Assembly (NCBI GenBank): GCA_022447185.1
Contig: JAKVAY010000008.1
Location: forward strand, 1-55,028
Source of the DNA: Fuerstiella sp.
GTDB taxonomy: Bacteria > Planctomycetota > Planctomycetia > Planctomycetales > Planctomycetaceae
Direction of reading: 5' to 3'
DNA: 55,028 nt
The position numbers and the translations under genes are program-made. The notes under the pieces were generated by a model. It worked only from the letters and a program-made list of their open reading frames with translations, had not been told where the DNA came from and ran no database searches. Below are positions 28,445 to 37,169 of this stretch, piece after piece (the stretch's first letter is position 1; the number at the start of each line of letters is the position of its first letter).

Positions 28445-29719
28445 ATGACATCAGCCAGATTGCATCTGGACGGGCAGATCCACGAATTTCCTGTCATTCA
28501 CGGGACTGAGGATGAGGTCGGGATTGAAATCGGACAGTTACGTTCCCAGACCGGTGCAATCACACTGGATTCCGGTTTCACGAGCACTGGAGCCTGTACC
28601 AGCTCGATTACGTACATCGATGGCGCAAACGGGATTTTGAGGTATCGTGGCTACCCAATTGAGCAGTTAGCAGAAGAATCAGACTTTGCAGAGGTTGCCT
28701 ATCTGTTGCTGTACGGTGAACTGCCGAATGCCGAGCAATCAGCTGCCTTTCGAGCAGACCTGACGTATCACAGCATGATCCACGAAGACATGAAGAAATT
28801 CTTCGAAGGATTTCCTCCCAATGCTCATCCAATGGCGATTCTCTCAGCAATGGTGGCGTCCCTGTCAACCTACTACCCGGGCACTGAAAAAGAGAGTCGG
28901 GACGCCAACTTCGTGCGTCTCATTGCGAAGATTCGGACACTTGCCGCTTATGCTTACAAGAAGTCGATTGGACAGCCCACCATCTATCCCAGGAATGATC
29001 TGTCCTACGGCGAGAATTTTCTGCATATGATGTTCGCTGTTCCGGCAGAGGAATATCAGGTCAATCCGGTGATGGTCAAAGCACTCAACATGCTGCTGAT
29101 CCTTCATGCGGATCACGAACAGAACTGCAGTACGGCGACCGTTCGGATGGTCGGCAGCAGTCGGGCCAATATCTTTGCAGCAATCTCTTCGGGTATCTGT
29201 GCTTTATGGGGACCGCTGCATGGTGGGGCCAACCAGAAGGTTCTGGAGATGCTGGAAGTCATGGAGAAAGACGGCGGTGGATATCAAAAATGGATCGACA
29301 AGGCGAAGGACAAAAATGATGAATTTCGCTTAATGGGTTTCGGCCATCGTGTGTACAAGAACTTTGATCCCCGAGCGACTATCCTGCGAAAAATGACCGG
29401 CGAGGTCCTTGAAGAACTTGGTATGGAAGATCCTCTTTTGGAAATTGCGAAGAATCTTGAGCGTGTTGCTTTGGAAGATTCCTATTTCGTGGAACGTAAC
29501 CTGTATCCAAATGTGGATTTCTACAGTGGCATTCTGTACCGAGCTATGGGAATTCCAACGAATATGTTCACGGTGATGTTTGCTATTGGACGTCTTCCCG
29601 GCTGGCTCGCGCACTGGAAAGAACTCAGAGAAGATGAGTCGGCACGTATCTATCGACCTAGGCAGATTTATACGGGGCCAAATGAGCGAAAATACGAGCC
29701 ACTTGCCGGTCGCGGTTAG
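28445..29719 (+). CDS. gltA: Citrate synthase
   Basis: A 424-residue hexameric-type citrate synthase that condenses acetyl-CoA with oxaloacetate at entry to the citric acid cycle. The catalytic set is complete: His in GPLHGGANQKVLEM, His in MGFGHRVYKNFDPRA and Asp in NLYPNVDFYSGI. The N-terminal domain characteristic of Gram-negative type enzymes (LDSGFTSTGACTS, YIDGANGILRYRGYPIEQLAE) is present. AAGGA at 28432-28436 lies eight bases upstream of the ATG at 28445; an in-frame GTG-type extension to 28361 is not supported. A hairpin with T tract follows the gene. Acetyl-CoA would come from the pyruvate dehydrogenase genes farther right. Confidence 0.97.
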   Translation: MTSARLHLDGQIHEFPVIHGTEDEVGIEIGQLRSQTGAITLDSGFTSTGACTSSITYIDGANGILRYRGYPIEQLAEESDFAEVAYLLLYGELPNAEQSAAFRADLTYHSMIHEDMKKFFEGFPPNAHPMAILSAMVASLSTYYPGTEKESRDANFVRLIAKIRTLAAYAYKKSIGQPTIYPRNDLSYGENFLHMMFAVPAEEYQVNPVMVKALNMLLILHADHEQNCSTATVRMVGSSRANIFAAISSGICALWGPLHGGANQKVLEMLEVMEKDGGGYQKWIDKAKDKNDEFRLMGFGHRVYKNFDPRATILRKMTGEVLEELGMEDPLLEIAKNLERVALEDSYFVERNLYPNVDFYSGILYRAMGIPTNMFTVMFAIGRLPGWLAHWKELREDESARIYRPRQIYTGPNERKYEPLAGRG

Positions 29720-29814
29720 GCACTTCGCTCAGGTCGCCTCGATTGCTGTACGTTGACCAGGATCGTTTCAGGCAGACGGCGGCATAATGCTGGTGTCCTT
29801 CAGGTGACGAGCGG

Positions 29815-29845
29815 GACGAATATTGAACGTATTCGTCATGTTTTT
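29815..29845 (+). terminator. Rho-independent terminator after gltA
   Basis: GACGAATA (29815-29822) and TATTCGTC (29830-29837) form a perfect 8-bp stem with a 7-base loop, followed by ATGTTTTTGG. It lies about 95 bases past the gltA stop and before dapB. Confidence 0.55.
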
Positions 29846-29920
29846 GGTGTTACGCAGTCGTGGATTCAATGATGGTTTCACGTAGGTGCCGTGTTTGATC
29901 TCTGACGGAGGTTACACAAC

Positions 29921-30730
29921 ATGTCCGATCCGCCGATAAAAATCGCCGTTAACGGGGCGGCCGGCCGAATGGGCCGACAAATCACTGCGCTGACGTTGCA
30001 GGATGAAGAGCTCCAGCTTGCAGCAGCTCTGGAATTCGTAAATCATCCGGACCTTGGAAATGACGCGGGACTCGTCTGTGGTCACGGACCATGCGGCGTC
30101 ACTATTGAATCTGTGCTGGAACACAGGGTTGATGTTGTAATCGACTTCTCGACACCGGAAGGTGTCGAATCGATCGTCGGCACGTGTGAGGATCGTCGGA
30201 TTCCATTGGTGCTTGCCACCACCGGTCTGTCGAAGGATCAACGCTCTGTTGTCGATACAGCTGCTCAGTCGATACCGATCGTAATGGCTCCCAATATGAG
30301 TCTTGCAGTCAATCTGGTGATGAAACTGGTTGCTGATGCAGCTTCCGTGCTAAGTCACAACACTGCTGGTGTCGATGTCGAGATCATAGAACGCCATCAT
30401 CGTTTCAAAGAGGACGCACCGAGTGGAACTGCCCTTCAATTTGGGAAAATCGTAGCTGAGAACATGGGGCAGACTCAGCATGTCCACGGCCGCGAAGGCC
30501 GCCCCGGTCTGCGTCCTCAGAATCAAATCGGGTACCATGCCCTGAGGACCGGAGATAACGTTGGGGAACATACGATTGTATTTGGAATGATGGGGGAAAC
30601 GATCGATTTGACCGTGCGCGGCCATACTCGCGACAGCTATGCGTATGGGGCCCTGCAGGCTGCCAGATTTCTCTATGGCAGGGGAGCAGGCATGTATTCA
30701 ATGACCGACGTTCTGGGTTTCGATTCCTAG
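29921..30730 (+). CDS. dapB: 4-hydroxy-tetrahydrodipicolinate reductase
   Basis: A 269-residue NAD(P)H-dependent enzyme in the lysine and meso-diaminopimelate pathway. The nucleotide motif is [11 protein letters not shown]; the substrate region [19 protein letters not shown] holds the catalytic His and Lys, and [17 protein letters not shown] and [16 protein letters not shown] follow as expected. GGAGG at 29907-29911 is nine bases before the ATG, a strong ribosome site. A second gene for diaminopimelate is not adjacent. The product supports peptidoglycan and lysine synthesis, in line with the OmpA-type wall-binding protein in this window. dtd follows 17 bases later. Confidence 0.97.
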   Translation: MSDPPIKIAVNGAAGRMGRQITALTLQDEELQLAAALEFVNHPDLGNDAGLVCGHGPCGVTIESVLEHRVDVVIDFSTPEGVESIVGTCEDRRIPLVLATTGLSKDQRSVVDTAAQSIPIVMAPNMSLAVNLVMKLVADAASVLSHNTAGVDVEIIERHHRFKEDAPSGTALQFGKIVAENMGQTQHVHGREGRPGLRPQNQIGYHALRTGDNVGEHTIVFGMMGETIDLTVRGHTRDSYAYGALQAARFLYGRGAGMYSMTDVLGFDS

Positions 30731-30747
30731 CTGCGGATGCAAGTGAA

Positions 30748-31197
30748 ATGCGTGCCGTGATTCAGCGAGTATCCCAGGCTGCAGTCACTGTCGATGGTGA
30801 CGTGATCGGCCGCATTGGTCCTGGTTTTGTCGTGTTACTTGGAGTGGCCACCGATGATACCCAGGATGATGTCATCTGGATGGCAGGTAAAGTCGATGGT
30901 TTGCGTGCGTTCGAAGACGACGAAGGTCGAATGAATCTGGCGCTGCAGGACGTTGGTGGTTCTGTCCTGGTCGTTAGCCAGTTTACGTTGCTGGGGGATT
31001 GTCGCAAGGGGCGTCGCCCAGGCTTTGTGACCGCCGCACCACCGGAAATAGCCAGCAGTTTGTATCAGAGTTTTGTTGCGGAGTTGCGTGGACACGGTCT
31101 GACGGTGGAAACCGGTCAGTTTCAGGCTCACATGGAAGTGAATCTGTGCAACGACGGCCCGGTTACATTATTGCTGGACAGCACCAGGACGTTCTGA
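30748..31197 (+). CDS. dtd: D-aminoacyl-tRNA deacylase
   Basis: A 149-residue homodimeric enzyme that removes D-amino acids (and glycine from tRNA-Ala) from tRNA. Starts [17 protein letters not shown]; the active-site blocks are [15 protein letters not shown] and the Gly-cisPro motif in [12 protein letters not shown], both standard. The ATG at 30748 is close behind dapB and the two are probably cotranscribed. The usual aromatic of SQFTLYAD is replaced by LGD, a mild change. It converges with hemA. Confidence 0.96.
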   Translation: MRAVIQRVSQAAVTVDGDVIGRIGPGFVVLLGVATDDTQDDVIWMAGKVDGLRAFEDDEGRMNLALQDVGGSVLVVSQFTLLGDCRKGRRPGFVTAAPPEIASSLYQSFVAELRGHGLTVETGQFQAHMEVNLCNDGPVTLLLDSTRTF

Positions 31198-31237
31198 GGT
31201 CACAGCGATCGCTGATCAGTACCTCTCTCTGCTGCTG

Positions 31238-31266
31238 ACGCAGGGACGCATTTCCACGCAGGGACG
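31238..31266. repeat. Short direct repeat between dtd and hemA
   Basis: ACGCAGGGACG occurs twice (31238-31248 and 31256-31266) with an 18-base period in the short convergent gap between dtd and hemA. Function unknown. Confidence 0.4.
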
Positions 31267-32556
31267 TCACTCATCACGTTTGCCCAGGTGAAACAGTTTA
31301 CGCAGCGCATCCAGCATTCCATGCGGCGTTCCGGATCTCGCTTCGTCTCGCAGTGTTTCCAGCGGTGGATGCAGGAGTTTGTTGACGATCCGATGTACTG
31401 TTTTATCAATCGCTGCGCGATCTTCGTCGGAAAGATCAGACAGCTTTCGATACAGAACGGCCAGCTCTGCCTGACTGATCTGATCCAGGTTTTCGCGCAG
31501 ACGCTGGATCACGGGGCCAGTGGCGCGGTGATAGACTTCATGCAGAAACCGGTCGGTCTGTTCTTCGATGATCTGCCTGGCCTGTTTTACTTCCGACTGT
31601 CGGGCCTGTCGATTGATTTCACAGGCGGCTTCGAGTGCGTCGATGTCGTAAAGAAATACATTGTCGTCGACGAACGTGACGTTCGGATCAAAGTCCCTGG
31701 GGGCACCGAGGTCCAGAATCAGTACGGGGTGCCGATCTCCTTCGTCACGAATCGAAGCGAACCGGCCTCGATCAACAATCGCGGTACCGGAACCGGTCGT
31801 ACTGACGATGAGATCAGCCCTCGCCATCCAGTAGTCGAGATTTTCAAGCGAGTCGGTACGTGCATTAAACTGCTGCGACAGGACATCAGCACGCTCGGCA
31901 CTTCGATTGACAATTACGAAATTACGGCCACCACCGTCATGAATGTACCTTAGTGTTTCTTCCGCCATTTCGCCGGCACCAATGACGAGGACGAGTTTGT
32001 TGTCGAATCGGTTAAAGATCGAGCGTGCAAATTCACCGACTGCGACACTGGCGATCGAGACACGCCCTTCGGAGAGCCTTGTTTCTGTGCGCACACGGGA
32101 GGAGACTTTCAATGCATGCTGAAAAAGGTGATTTGTCAGTGGGCCGCAGGAATTTTGTTCACCCGCGATTCGATAGGCATTTTTGACCTGTGTGACGATT
32201 TGCGGTTCCCCCAGAACCATACTGTCCAGGCTGCATACGACTTCGAAGAGATGAGAAACGGCATCGCGACCGTGATGGAACAGGACGCTGTCGGTGAGAC
32301 CGTCGGAAGGAATGTCGTGAAATTCGGAAACGAATGTCGTGAGACGTTCCGGAAACAGTGAATGATCTGCATCACCTTCGGCCGCATAGATTTCTACTCG
32401 ATTGCAGGTGGAGAGAACGACCAGTTCAGAATTTGGATGTCGCTGCTGCCAGTGCGCATAGGCCGCATGCAACTGCTCTTCGTTCGAAAACGCGAGCTTC
32501 TCGCGAATATCGAGACCCGCGTTATGATGATTGCAGCTTAGGACAACAACATTCAT
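31267..32556 (-). CDS. hemA: Glutamyl-tRNA reductase
   Basis: A 429-residue NADPH-dependent enzyme that reduces Glu-tRNA to glutamate-1-semialdehyde, the first dedicated step of five-carbon tetrapyrrole synthesis. The catalytic Cys51 sits in LSTCNRVEIYAA; GEPQIVTQVKNAY is the conserved substrate helix; LVIGAGEMAEETLRYI is the NADPH-binding motif; the C-terminal dimerisation helices are present. Start MNVVVLSCNHHNAGLDIREKLAF at 32556 is normal. Its ATG overlaps the stop of the upstream membrane gene by four bases (ATGA), so translation is coupled. No other haem gene is in the window. Confidence 0.97.
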   Translation of the reverse strand: MNVVVLSCNHHNAGLDIREKLAFSNEEQLHAAYAHWQQRHPNSELVVLSTCNRVEIYAAEGDADHSLFPERLTTFVSEFHDIPSDGLTDSVLFHHGRDAVSHLFEVVCSLDSMVLGEPQIVTQVKNAYRIAGEQNSCGPLTNHLFQHALKVSSRVRTETRLSEGRVSIASVAVGEFARSIFNRFDNKLVLVIGAGEMAEETLRYIHDGGGRNFVIVNRSAERADVLSQQFNARTDSLENLDYWMARADLIVSTTGSGTAIVDRGRFASIRDEGDRHPVLILDLGAPRDFDPNVTFVDDNVFLYDIDALEAACEINRQARQSEVKQARQIIEEQTDRFLHEVYHRATGPVIQRLRENLDQISQAELAVLYRKLSDLSDEDRAAIDKTVHRIVNKLLHPPLETLRDEARSGTPHGMLDALRKLFHLGKRDE

Positions 32557-33449
32557 TCGGAAGACAATTCGGCTTGTTGCAGATCCCTGATGAGGTGTGA
32601 TTTGGCCGTACTGTCACCGCTGTGAATTCCACCCGTGACGAAGGTAAGACCGAAAATCGTGACCAGTAGAAAAGCGCCGGCCAGTAAAGTTCTGCGTGCG
32701 ACTGTTCGCCCTGTCTGAGCTTTTGTGCGAACGAGCAGTGACAGGTTGTAAGTCATCGCGATCCACACGATGATCGTCCCCCACACAATCGGGTCTTGCC
32801 AAATAGATTTACCACTGTCTGATGCCGCGCTGGTGAGAATAAACCCAGTTGACAAGCCAGCAGTGAGGAGAGGAAAACATGCCAGAACAAGCCAGTAGTT
32901 GATTGCCGTGAGACGTTCCAGACTTGGCAGTCTCAACCGGCGTACCCAGGTGATTCGGCCCTGTAGTTTGCGGTACTGCAGCAGATACATCAGAGCTGAA
33001 CCGCTTGCGGCAGCGACAAGACCAATGCCGATCGCAAGTGAGGCCGCATGCAGTATCGTCCACCAGCGACCAGGGCCGGAGCGTTCAACGTTTGCCGGTC
33101 CTGAATCGACGCAGATCGCGAGCAGCACAAGGAAGACCACGACCGGTAAAAGAAAAATTCCCTGAGACGACTTGGTTTGAAACGTGAGCAGCAACAGGAG
33201 TGTGACACCCAGCCAGGCCAGAACTAGGAGCCAGTCGTGGCTGCTGCCAATAAGTGGTGGTAGTCCGGAAGACCGAAACCTCGCGATCAGGTATGCCGTG
33301 TGAGCGACCAGTCCGGCCAGTGCAGCTGCAAAGACGACTGTTTGCAGGGTGCGCGTGCGAGTTCGGACAAACTGAGCGACCTCAGCAATCAGCGCTACCA
33401 GATAACTGAGCAGGAAACACGTCAGATTGACCCGAAGAAGCAAATCCAT
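32553..33449 (-). CDS. CcsA/HemX-like cytochrome c assembly family membrane protein
   Basis: A 298-residue integral membrane protein with about eight hydrophobic segments. The region WWTILHAASLAIGIGLVAAASGSALMYLLQ matches the cytochrome c assembly (CcsA/CcmC-like, HemX) family, in which histidines bind haem. HemX homologues lie upstream of hemA in several bacteria and modulate HemA levels, while CcsA moves haem for cytochrome c. Overlap with hemA by ATGA makes a HemX-like or haem-linked job likely here; the exact role is not settled by sequence. Start at ATG 33449 (MDLLLRVN); a longer frame begins at 33464. Confidence 0.8.
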   Translation of the reverse strand: MDLLLRVNLTCFLLSYLVALIAEVAQFVRTRTRTLQTVVFAAALAGLVAHTAYLIARFRSSGLPPLIGSSHDWLLVLAWLGVTLLLLLTFQTKSSQGIFLLPVVVFLVLLAICVDSGPANVERSGPGRWWTILHAASLAIGIGLVAAASGSALMYLLQYRKLQGRITWVRRLRLPSLERLTAINYWLVLACFPLLTAGLSTGFILTSAASDSGKSIWQDPIVWGTIIVWIAMTYNLSLLVRTKAQTGRTVARRTLLAGAFLLVTIFGLTFVTGGIHSGDSTAKSHLIRDLQQAELSSE

Positions 33450-33837
33450 TGAAACCAGTAACACACAGGTTCATGAAACGTACCAACTCCATTTTAGGAT
33501 CTGATGGAGCAGGCAGTAAGGCGACCTCTGTTGTTGGCACCAGATAGCCATTATTCGCAGCAGGTGAAATCGTTGCAACCTGCATCATTCGTCCAGAGCA
33601 ATGAAATCAGGCTGTCGCATGTCAACCGGGGCCGTTCACGGGCACTGACAGTCAGTTGCGGTCGGTGGCATGAACCCCCGTAAACCGTGCCCTAATCTGC
33701 GGACAGTTGTCAATTTACCAGTAGAAGTCACCCAACATTCCAACGCTGGTTGCAGCATCCGCTTGAGGTCGTGGCATCCGGGGCATACAAATCTGACTCC
33801 AACCTGTCCGTCACTCGTCAGAATTGCGTGGTTGCTC
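33450..33837. other. Divergent gap upstream of the IlvD/Edd gene
   Basis: About 390 bases between the CcsA/HemX-like and dehydratase genes. A minus-strand frame at 33636-33839 encodes a 67-residue peptide with a CPGC motif and a CQCP ending, but it shares its start with the start of the plus gene and has no ribosome site, so it is not called. No promoter was clear. Confidence 0.35.
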
Positions 33838-35574
33838 ATGTTTTCAAAACGTCGTCGTCAGCCGGAACAACTCAGAAGCTTTCGTTTCTTTGGTCCGGAC
33901 GATCTTCGCTCCTTCGGGCATCGATCTCGTCAAAAACAATCTGGATATGCCACCGAAGAATTTGAAGGAAAGCCGGTTATCGCGCTGCTGAATACCGGTA
34001 ATGACCTTATCAGCTGTCATGCTCATTTTCGCCAGCGTGTTGACGATATCAAACGAGGAGTGTGGCAGGCGGGAGGATTTCCCGTGGAAGTGCCGGTGAT
34101 GGGGCTGTCAGAATCGTTCATGAAACCCACCTCGATGTTTTATCGCAATCTGCTGGCGATGGAGGCTGAAGAAGTTCTGCGTGCCCATCCGATTGACGCT
34201 GCCGTGCTCATGGGGGGGTGTGACAAGACGATTCCGGCTCTGCTTCTGGGTGCACTCAGTGCAGACGTGCCCAGTATCGTGATGCCGGGAGGTCCGATGA
34301 GTCGGACACAATGGCGAGGAGAATCGCTCGGTAGTGGCAGTGACGTCTGGAGGTACTGGGCTGAACGTGGTGCGGGACGGCTGTCCTGTGAAGCGTGGTG
34401 CGAACTGGAAGACTACATCGCCCCATCTGCCGGGCACTGTATGACGATGGGGACGGCGTCGACAATGACGTCAGTTGCTGAAGCGATGGGAATGTGTCTG
34501 CCCGGATCCGCATCAATTCCTGCAACCCACGCGTCGCATTCGCGTATGGCGGCGATGACGGGCCGCCAGGCAGTTGAGCTGGCATGGTATGATTTGCGTC
34601 CACGGCAGTTGATGACGCACGAAGCCTTTGACAACGGGATCGTGACGCTGATGGCCATCGGAGGGTCCACGAATGCCATCGTGCATTTGATGGCGCTGGC
34701 GGGCCGTGCCCGGGTACGGTTGAAACTGGAACGATTTGATGAACTGTCAAAAACAACACCGGTTATTGCCAATTTGCGGCCCGCTGGTGAATTCGTGATG
34801 GCGGATTTTTTTGATGCCGGAGGACTGCGTGGCCTCATGTCGCGAATTTCACACCTGTTGAACACAGAAGCACCCACTGTGGCGGGGATCACTTTGGGTG
34901 AGTCGATTTGCGATGCGGAAATCTATAATGATGACGTGATCCGTACGGCAGACAATCCGGTTTGTGCCGGCAGCAGTCTGGCTGTTTTGCGGGGCAACCT
35001 GTGTCCTGACGGTGCAATCATTAAACCGTCAGCTGCCGATCCAGACCTTCTGTACCACACCGGTCCCGCAGTTGTCTTTGCGGACTACGCCGACCTCAAG
35101 GCACGCATCGACGACCCGGAGCTGGGGATGACGGCTGATCATGTCATTGTTCTGCAGAATGCGGGTCCCGTGGGAGGGCCAGGGATTCCGGAATGGGGCA
35201 TGTTACCGATACCGAAAGCACTGTTGAAGCAGGGTGTTCGTGACATGGTGCGGATCAGTGACGCTCGAATGAGTGGAACCAGTTATGGAACATGTGTTCT
35301 GCATGTGGCGCCGGAATCTGCAGCGGGAGGTCCCCTGGCATTTGTTCGGGACGGAGACAGAATTACGCTTGATGTTGCTGAAAGATCGCTTTCCGTTGAC
35401 ATCGATGAAGAGGAATTTTCGCGGCGTCGCAGCGAATGGGTTCAGCCGCCGAAACGCTACACTCGAGGTTACGGACACCTGCTGGAGAATGAGATTACGC
35501 AGGCGTGTGACGGTTGCGATTTTCGATTCCTGCAGTCAGATGGTTCGCAGGCAGATGAGCCCGACATCTATTGA
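33838..35574 (+). CDS. IlvD/Edd family sugar-acid dehydratase
   Basis: A 578-residue iron-sulfur dehydratase. Motifs include NTGNDLISCHAHFRQRVDDIK, QAGGFPVEVPVMGLSE, MGGCDKTIPALLLG (cluster Cys), SAGHCMTMGTASTM, and ITQACDGCDFRFL at the end. The HAHFRQRV and FPVEVPVM blocks point to the sugar-acid branch (L-arabonate, xylonate or gluconate dehydratase) rather than the branched-chain amino acid enzyme IlvD. The substrate cannot be fixed from sequence; with xylA in the window, pentose or aldonic acid use is reasonable. Start at ATG 33838 (MFSKRRRQ); the frame is open upstream to 33670 but those residues do not fit the family. Confidence 0.88.
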   Translation: MFSKRRRQPEQLRSFRFFGPDDLRSFGHRSRQKQSGYATEEFEGKPVIALLNTGNDLISCHAHFRQRVDDIKRGVWQAGGFPVEVPVMGLSESFMKPTSMFYRNLLAMEAEEVLRAHPIDAAVLMGGCDKTIPALLLGALSADVPSIVMPGGPMSRTQWRGESLGSGSDVWRYWAERGAGRLSCEAWCELEDYIAPSAGHCMTMGTASTMTSVAEAMGMCLPGSASIPATHASHSRMAAMTGRQAVELAWYDLRPRQLMTHEAFDNGIVTLMAIGGSTNAIVHLMALAGRARVRLKLERFDELSKTTPVIANLRPAGEFVMADFFDAGGLRGLMSRISHLLNTEAPTVAGITLGESICDAEIYNDDVIRTADNPVCAGSSLAVLRGNLCPDGAIIKPSAADPDLLYHTGPAVVFADYADLKARIDDPELGMTADHVIVLQNAGPVGGPGIPEWGMLPIPKALLKQGVRDMVRISDARMSGTSYGTCVLHVAPESAAGGPLAFVRDGDRITLDVAERSLSVDIDEEEFSRRRSEWVQPPKRYTRGYGHLLENEITQACDGCDFRFLQSDGSQADEPDIY

Positions 35575-35587
35575 AGTCGTTGTTCCA

Positions 35588-37009
35588 TTACTTACGACGC
35601 GTCGGTTTGTATTGATGAGTTGGCTGACCGATGACAGCTTCGGCGGCTTCCATGAGAGTTTCTGAAAGCGTGGGGTGAGCATGGATCGATTCTGCGAGGT
35701 CTCGTGCCGTCGCACCCATTTCGATTGCCAGTACAGCTTCACCAATCATTTCTCCGGCTCCTGGTCCAACAATACCGACGCCGAGAATGCGTTGCTTCTT
35801 CGGTTCCACAATTAGCTTTGTGAGGCCTTCGGTGCGGGCCAGACTTTGCGCACGTCCGGATGCAGCCCAGGGAAACCGTGTGACGACGACGTCTGTGCCC
35901 TGCTGTTTTGCCTCATTCTCTGTCATGCCGCACCACGCCAGTTCCGGATCGGTAAACACGACTGCCGGAATTGCCACATTGTCGAATTCACCAGGCTCAT
36001 TCAACAGCGTTTCGATTGCCACGTGGGCTTCCCGGGTTGCCTTATGAGCGAGCATGGGTTCGCCGGCAACATCTCCGATCGCCAGCAGCGTTGGATCGGT
36101 GGTGCGCTGCTGACGGTCGACTGTTATGAAGCCGTGATTATCCAGTTCCGCTTTCGTCTTTTCCAGGCCGACACTTCGATTGTTAGGTTGGCGACCCACT
36201 GACACGAGGACTCGATCGAATTTCTGTTGCGGCTCCACGCCGTCTCCCAGAAGTGCCGCGATGATGCCATCGTTGTTGGCGGTCAGGCTTTCGACTTTGG
36301 TATTTAAATGAATGGCTGAGAACTGCCGGCTGAGTCGCCTCTGCAGTGGTCGGACGAGATCCCGATCGGCACCAGGCAGCAGACCGTCGGTCATTTCAAC
36401 GATTACGATTTCGGTTCCGAGTGCCGCGTAAACGGAACCCATTTCAAGTCCAATATATCCCCCGCCGATCACGAGCAGGCGTTTGGGAATATCGGGTAGC
36501 GCAAGTGCGCCCGTTGAATCGATCACGCGGTCGTCACCGATATCAAAAATCGGGGGCATCGCCGGAAGTGAACCCGTGGCGATAATACAGTGATCGAAGG
36601 TGACGGTTGATGATGTGCCATTCGAATGAGCGAGAGACAACGTGGAGGAATCTACGAATGTGCCGCGAGCTTTAATGAGTTCGACTCCACGCGCCTGACA
36701 CAACTGTTCGATACCTCCGGTCAGTGAACCGACGACGTTTTCCTTGAATCGTCGCAGCTTGTCGACATCGATCTCGGGAGGTGCAAACGTAATGCCCCAT
36801 TCCCCGGATTCCCGTGTTTCGTTGATGAGTTTGGCGACGTGCAGCAGGGCTTTGGACGGAATGCAACCTCGGTTGAGACAGACGCCTCCCGGACTGGCTC
36901 CTTCGTCGATGAGCATGACCTGCAGGCCGTGATCGGCTGCAGCGAAAGCGGCCGGGTATCCGCCCGGACCTCCACCGAGAACGACAAGCTGAGTATGATT
37001 GTTTGACAT
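35588..37009 (-). CDS. lpdA: Dihydrolipoyl dehydrogenase (E3)
   Basis: A 473-residue flavoprotein that reoxidises dihydrolipoyl groups of the 2-oxoacid dehydrogenase complexes with NAD. FAD motif [18 protein letters not shown]; redox-active pair Cys44 and Cys49 in [13 protein letters not shown] motif [19 protein letters not shown]; second FAD contact [16 protein letters not shown]; and the C-terminal catalytic His in HAHPTLSE. All essential residues are present. It follows the E2 gene by 160 bases on the same strand, giving an E1-E2-E3 order typical of proteobacterial-type pyruvate dehydrogenase. Confidence 0.95.
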   Translation of the reverse strand: MSNNHTQLVVLGGGPGGYPAAFAAADHGLQVMLIDEGASPGGVCLNRGCIPSKALLHVAKLINETRESGEWGITFAPPEIDVDKLRRFKENVVGSLTGGIEQLCQARGVELIKARGTFVDSSTLSLAHSNGTSSTVTFDHCIIATGSLPAMPPIFDIGDDRVIDSTGALALPDIPKRLLVIGGGYIGLEMGSVYAALGTEIVIVEMTDGLLPGADRDLVRPLQRRLSRQFSAIHLNTKVESLTANNDGIIAALLGDGVEPQQKFDRVLVSVGRQPNNRSVGLEKTKAELDNHGFITVDRQQRTTDPTLLAIGDVAGEPMLAHKATREAHVAIETLLNEPGEFDNVAIPAVVFTDPELAWCGMTENEAKQQGTDVVVTRFPWAASGRAQSLARTEGLTKLIVEPKKQRILGVGIVGPGAGEMIGEAVLAIEMGATARDLAESIHAHPTLSETLMEAAEAVIGQPTHQYKPTRRK

Positions 37010-37169
37010 GATCCGCAGATCCCGACTTTGGAAGATATTCAGTGGCTTCGTTGCACGTCGACGCAGTGTGTGTTGTTACATGTTTCCGGCATTCCCTTTG
37101 CCGTTGCCTTCCGGCTGGGCGTTAAACAACTCTGTTCAAATTGTCCGGAGCGGCCGATTCACATCGTGT

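Noticed and set aside
33636..33839. 67-codon minus frame with CPGC and CQCP motifs
   Set aside because: Its start coincides with the opposite-strand dehydratase start, no ribosome site is seen, and no family was recognised.
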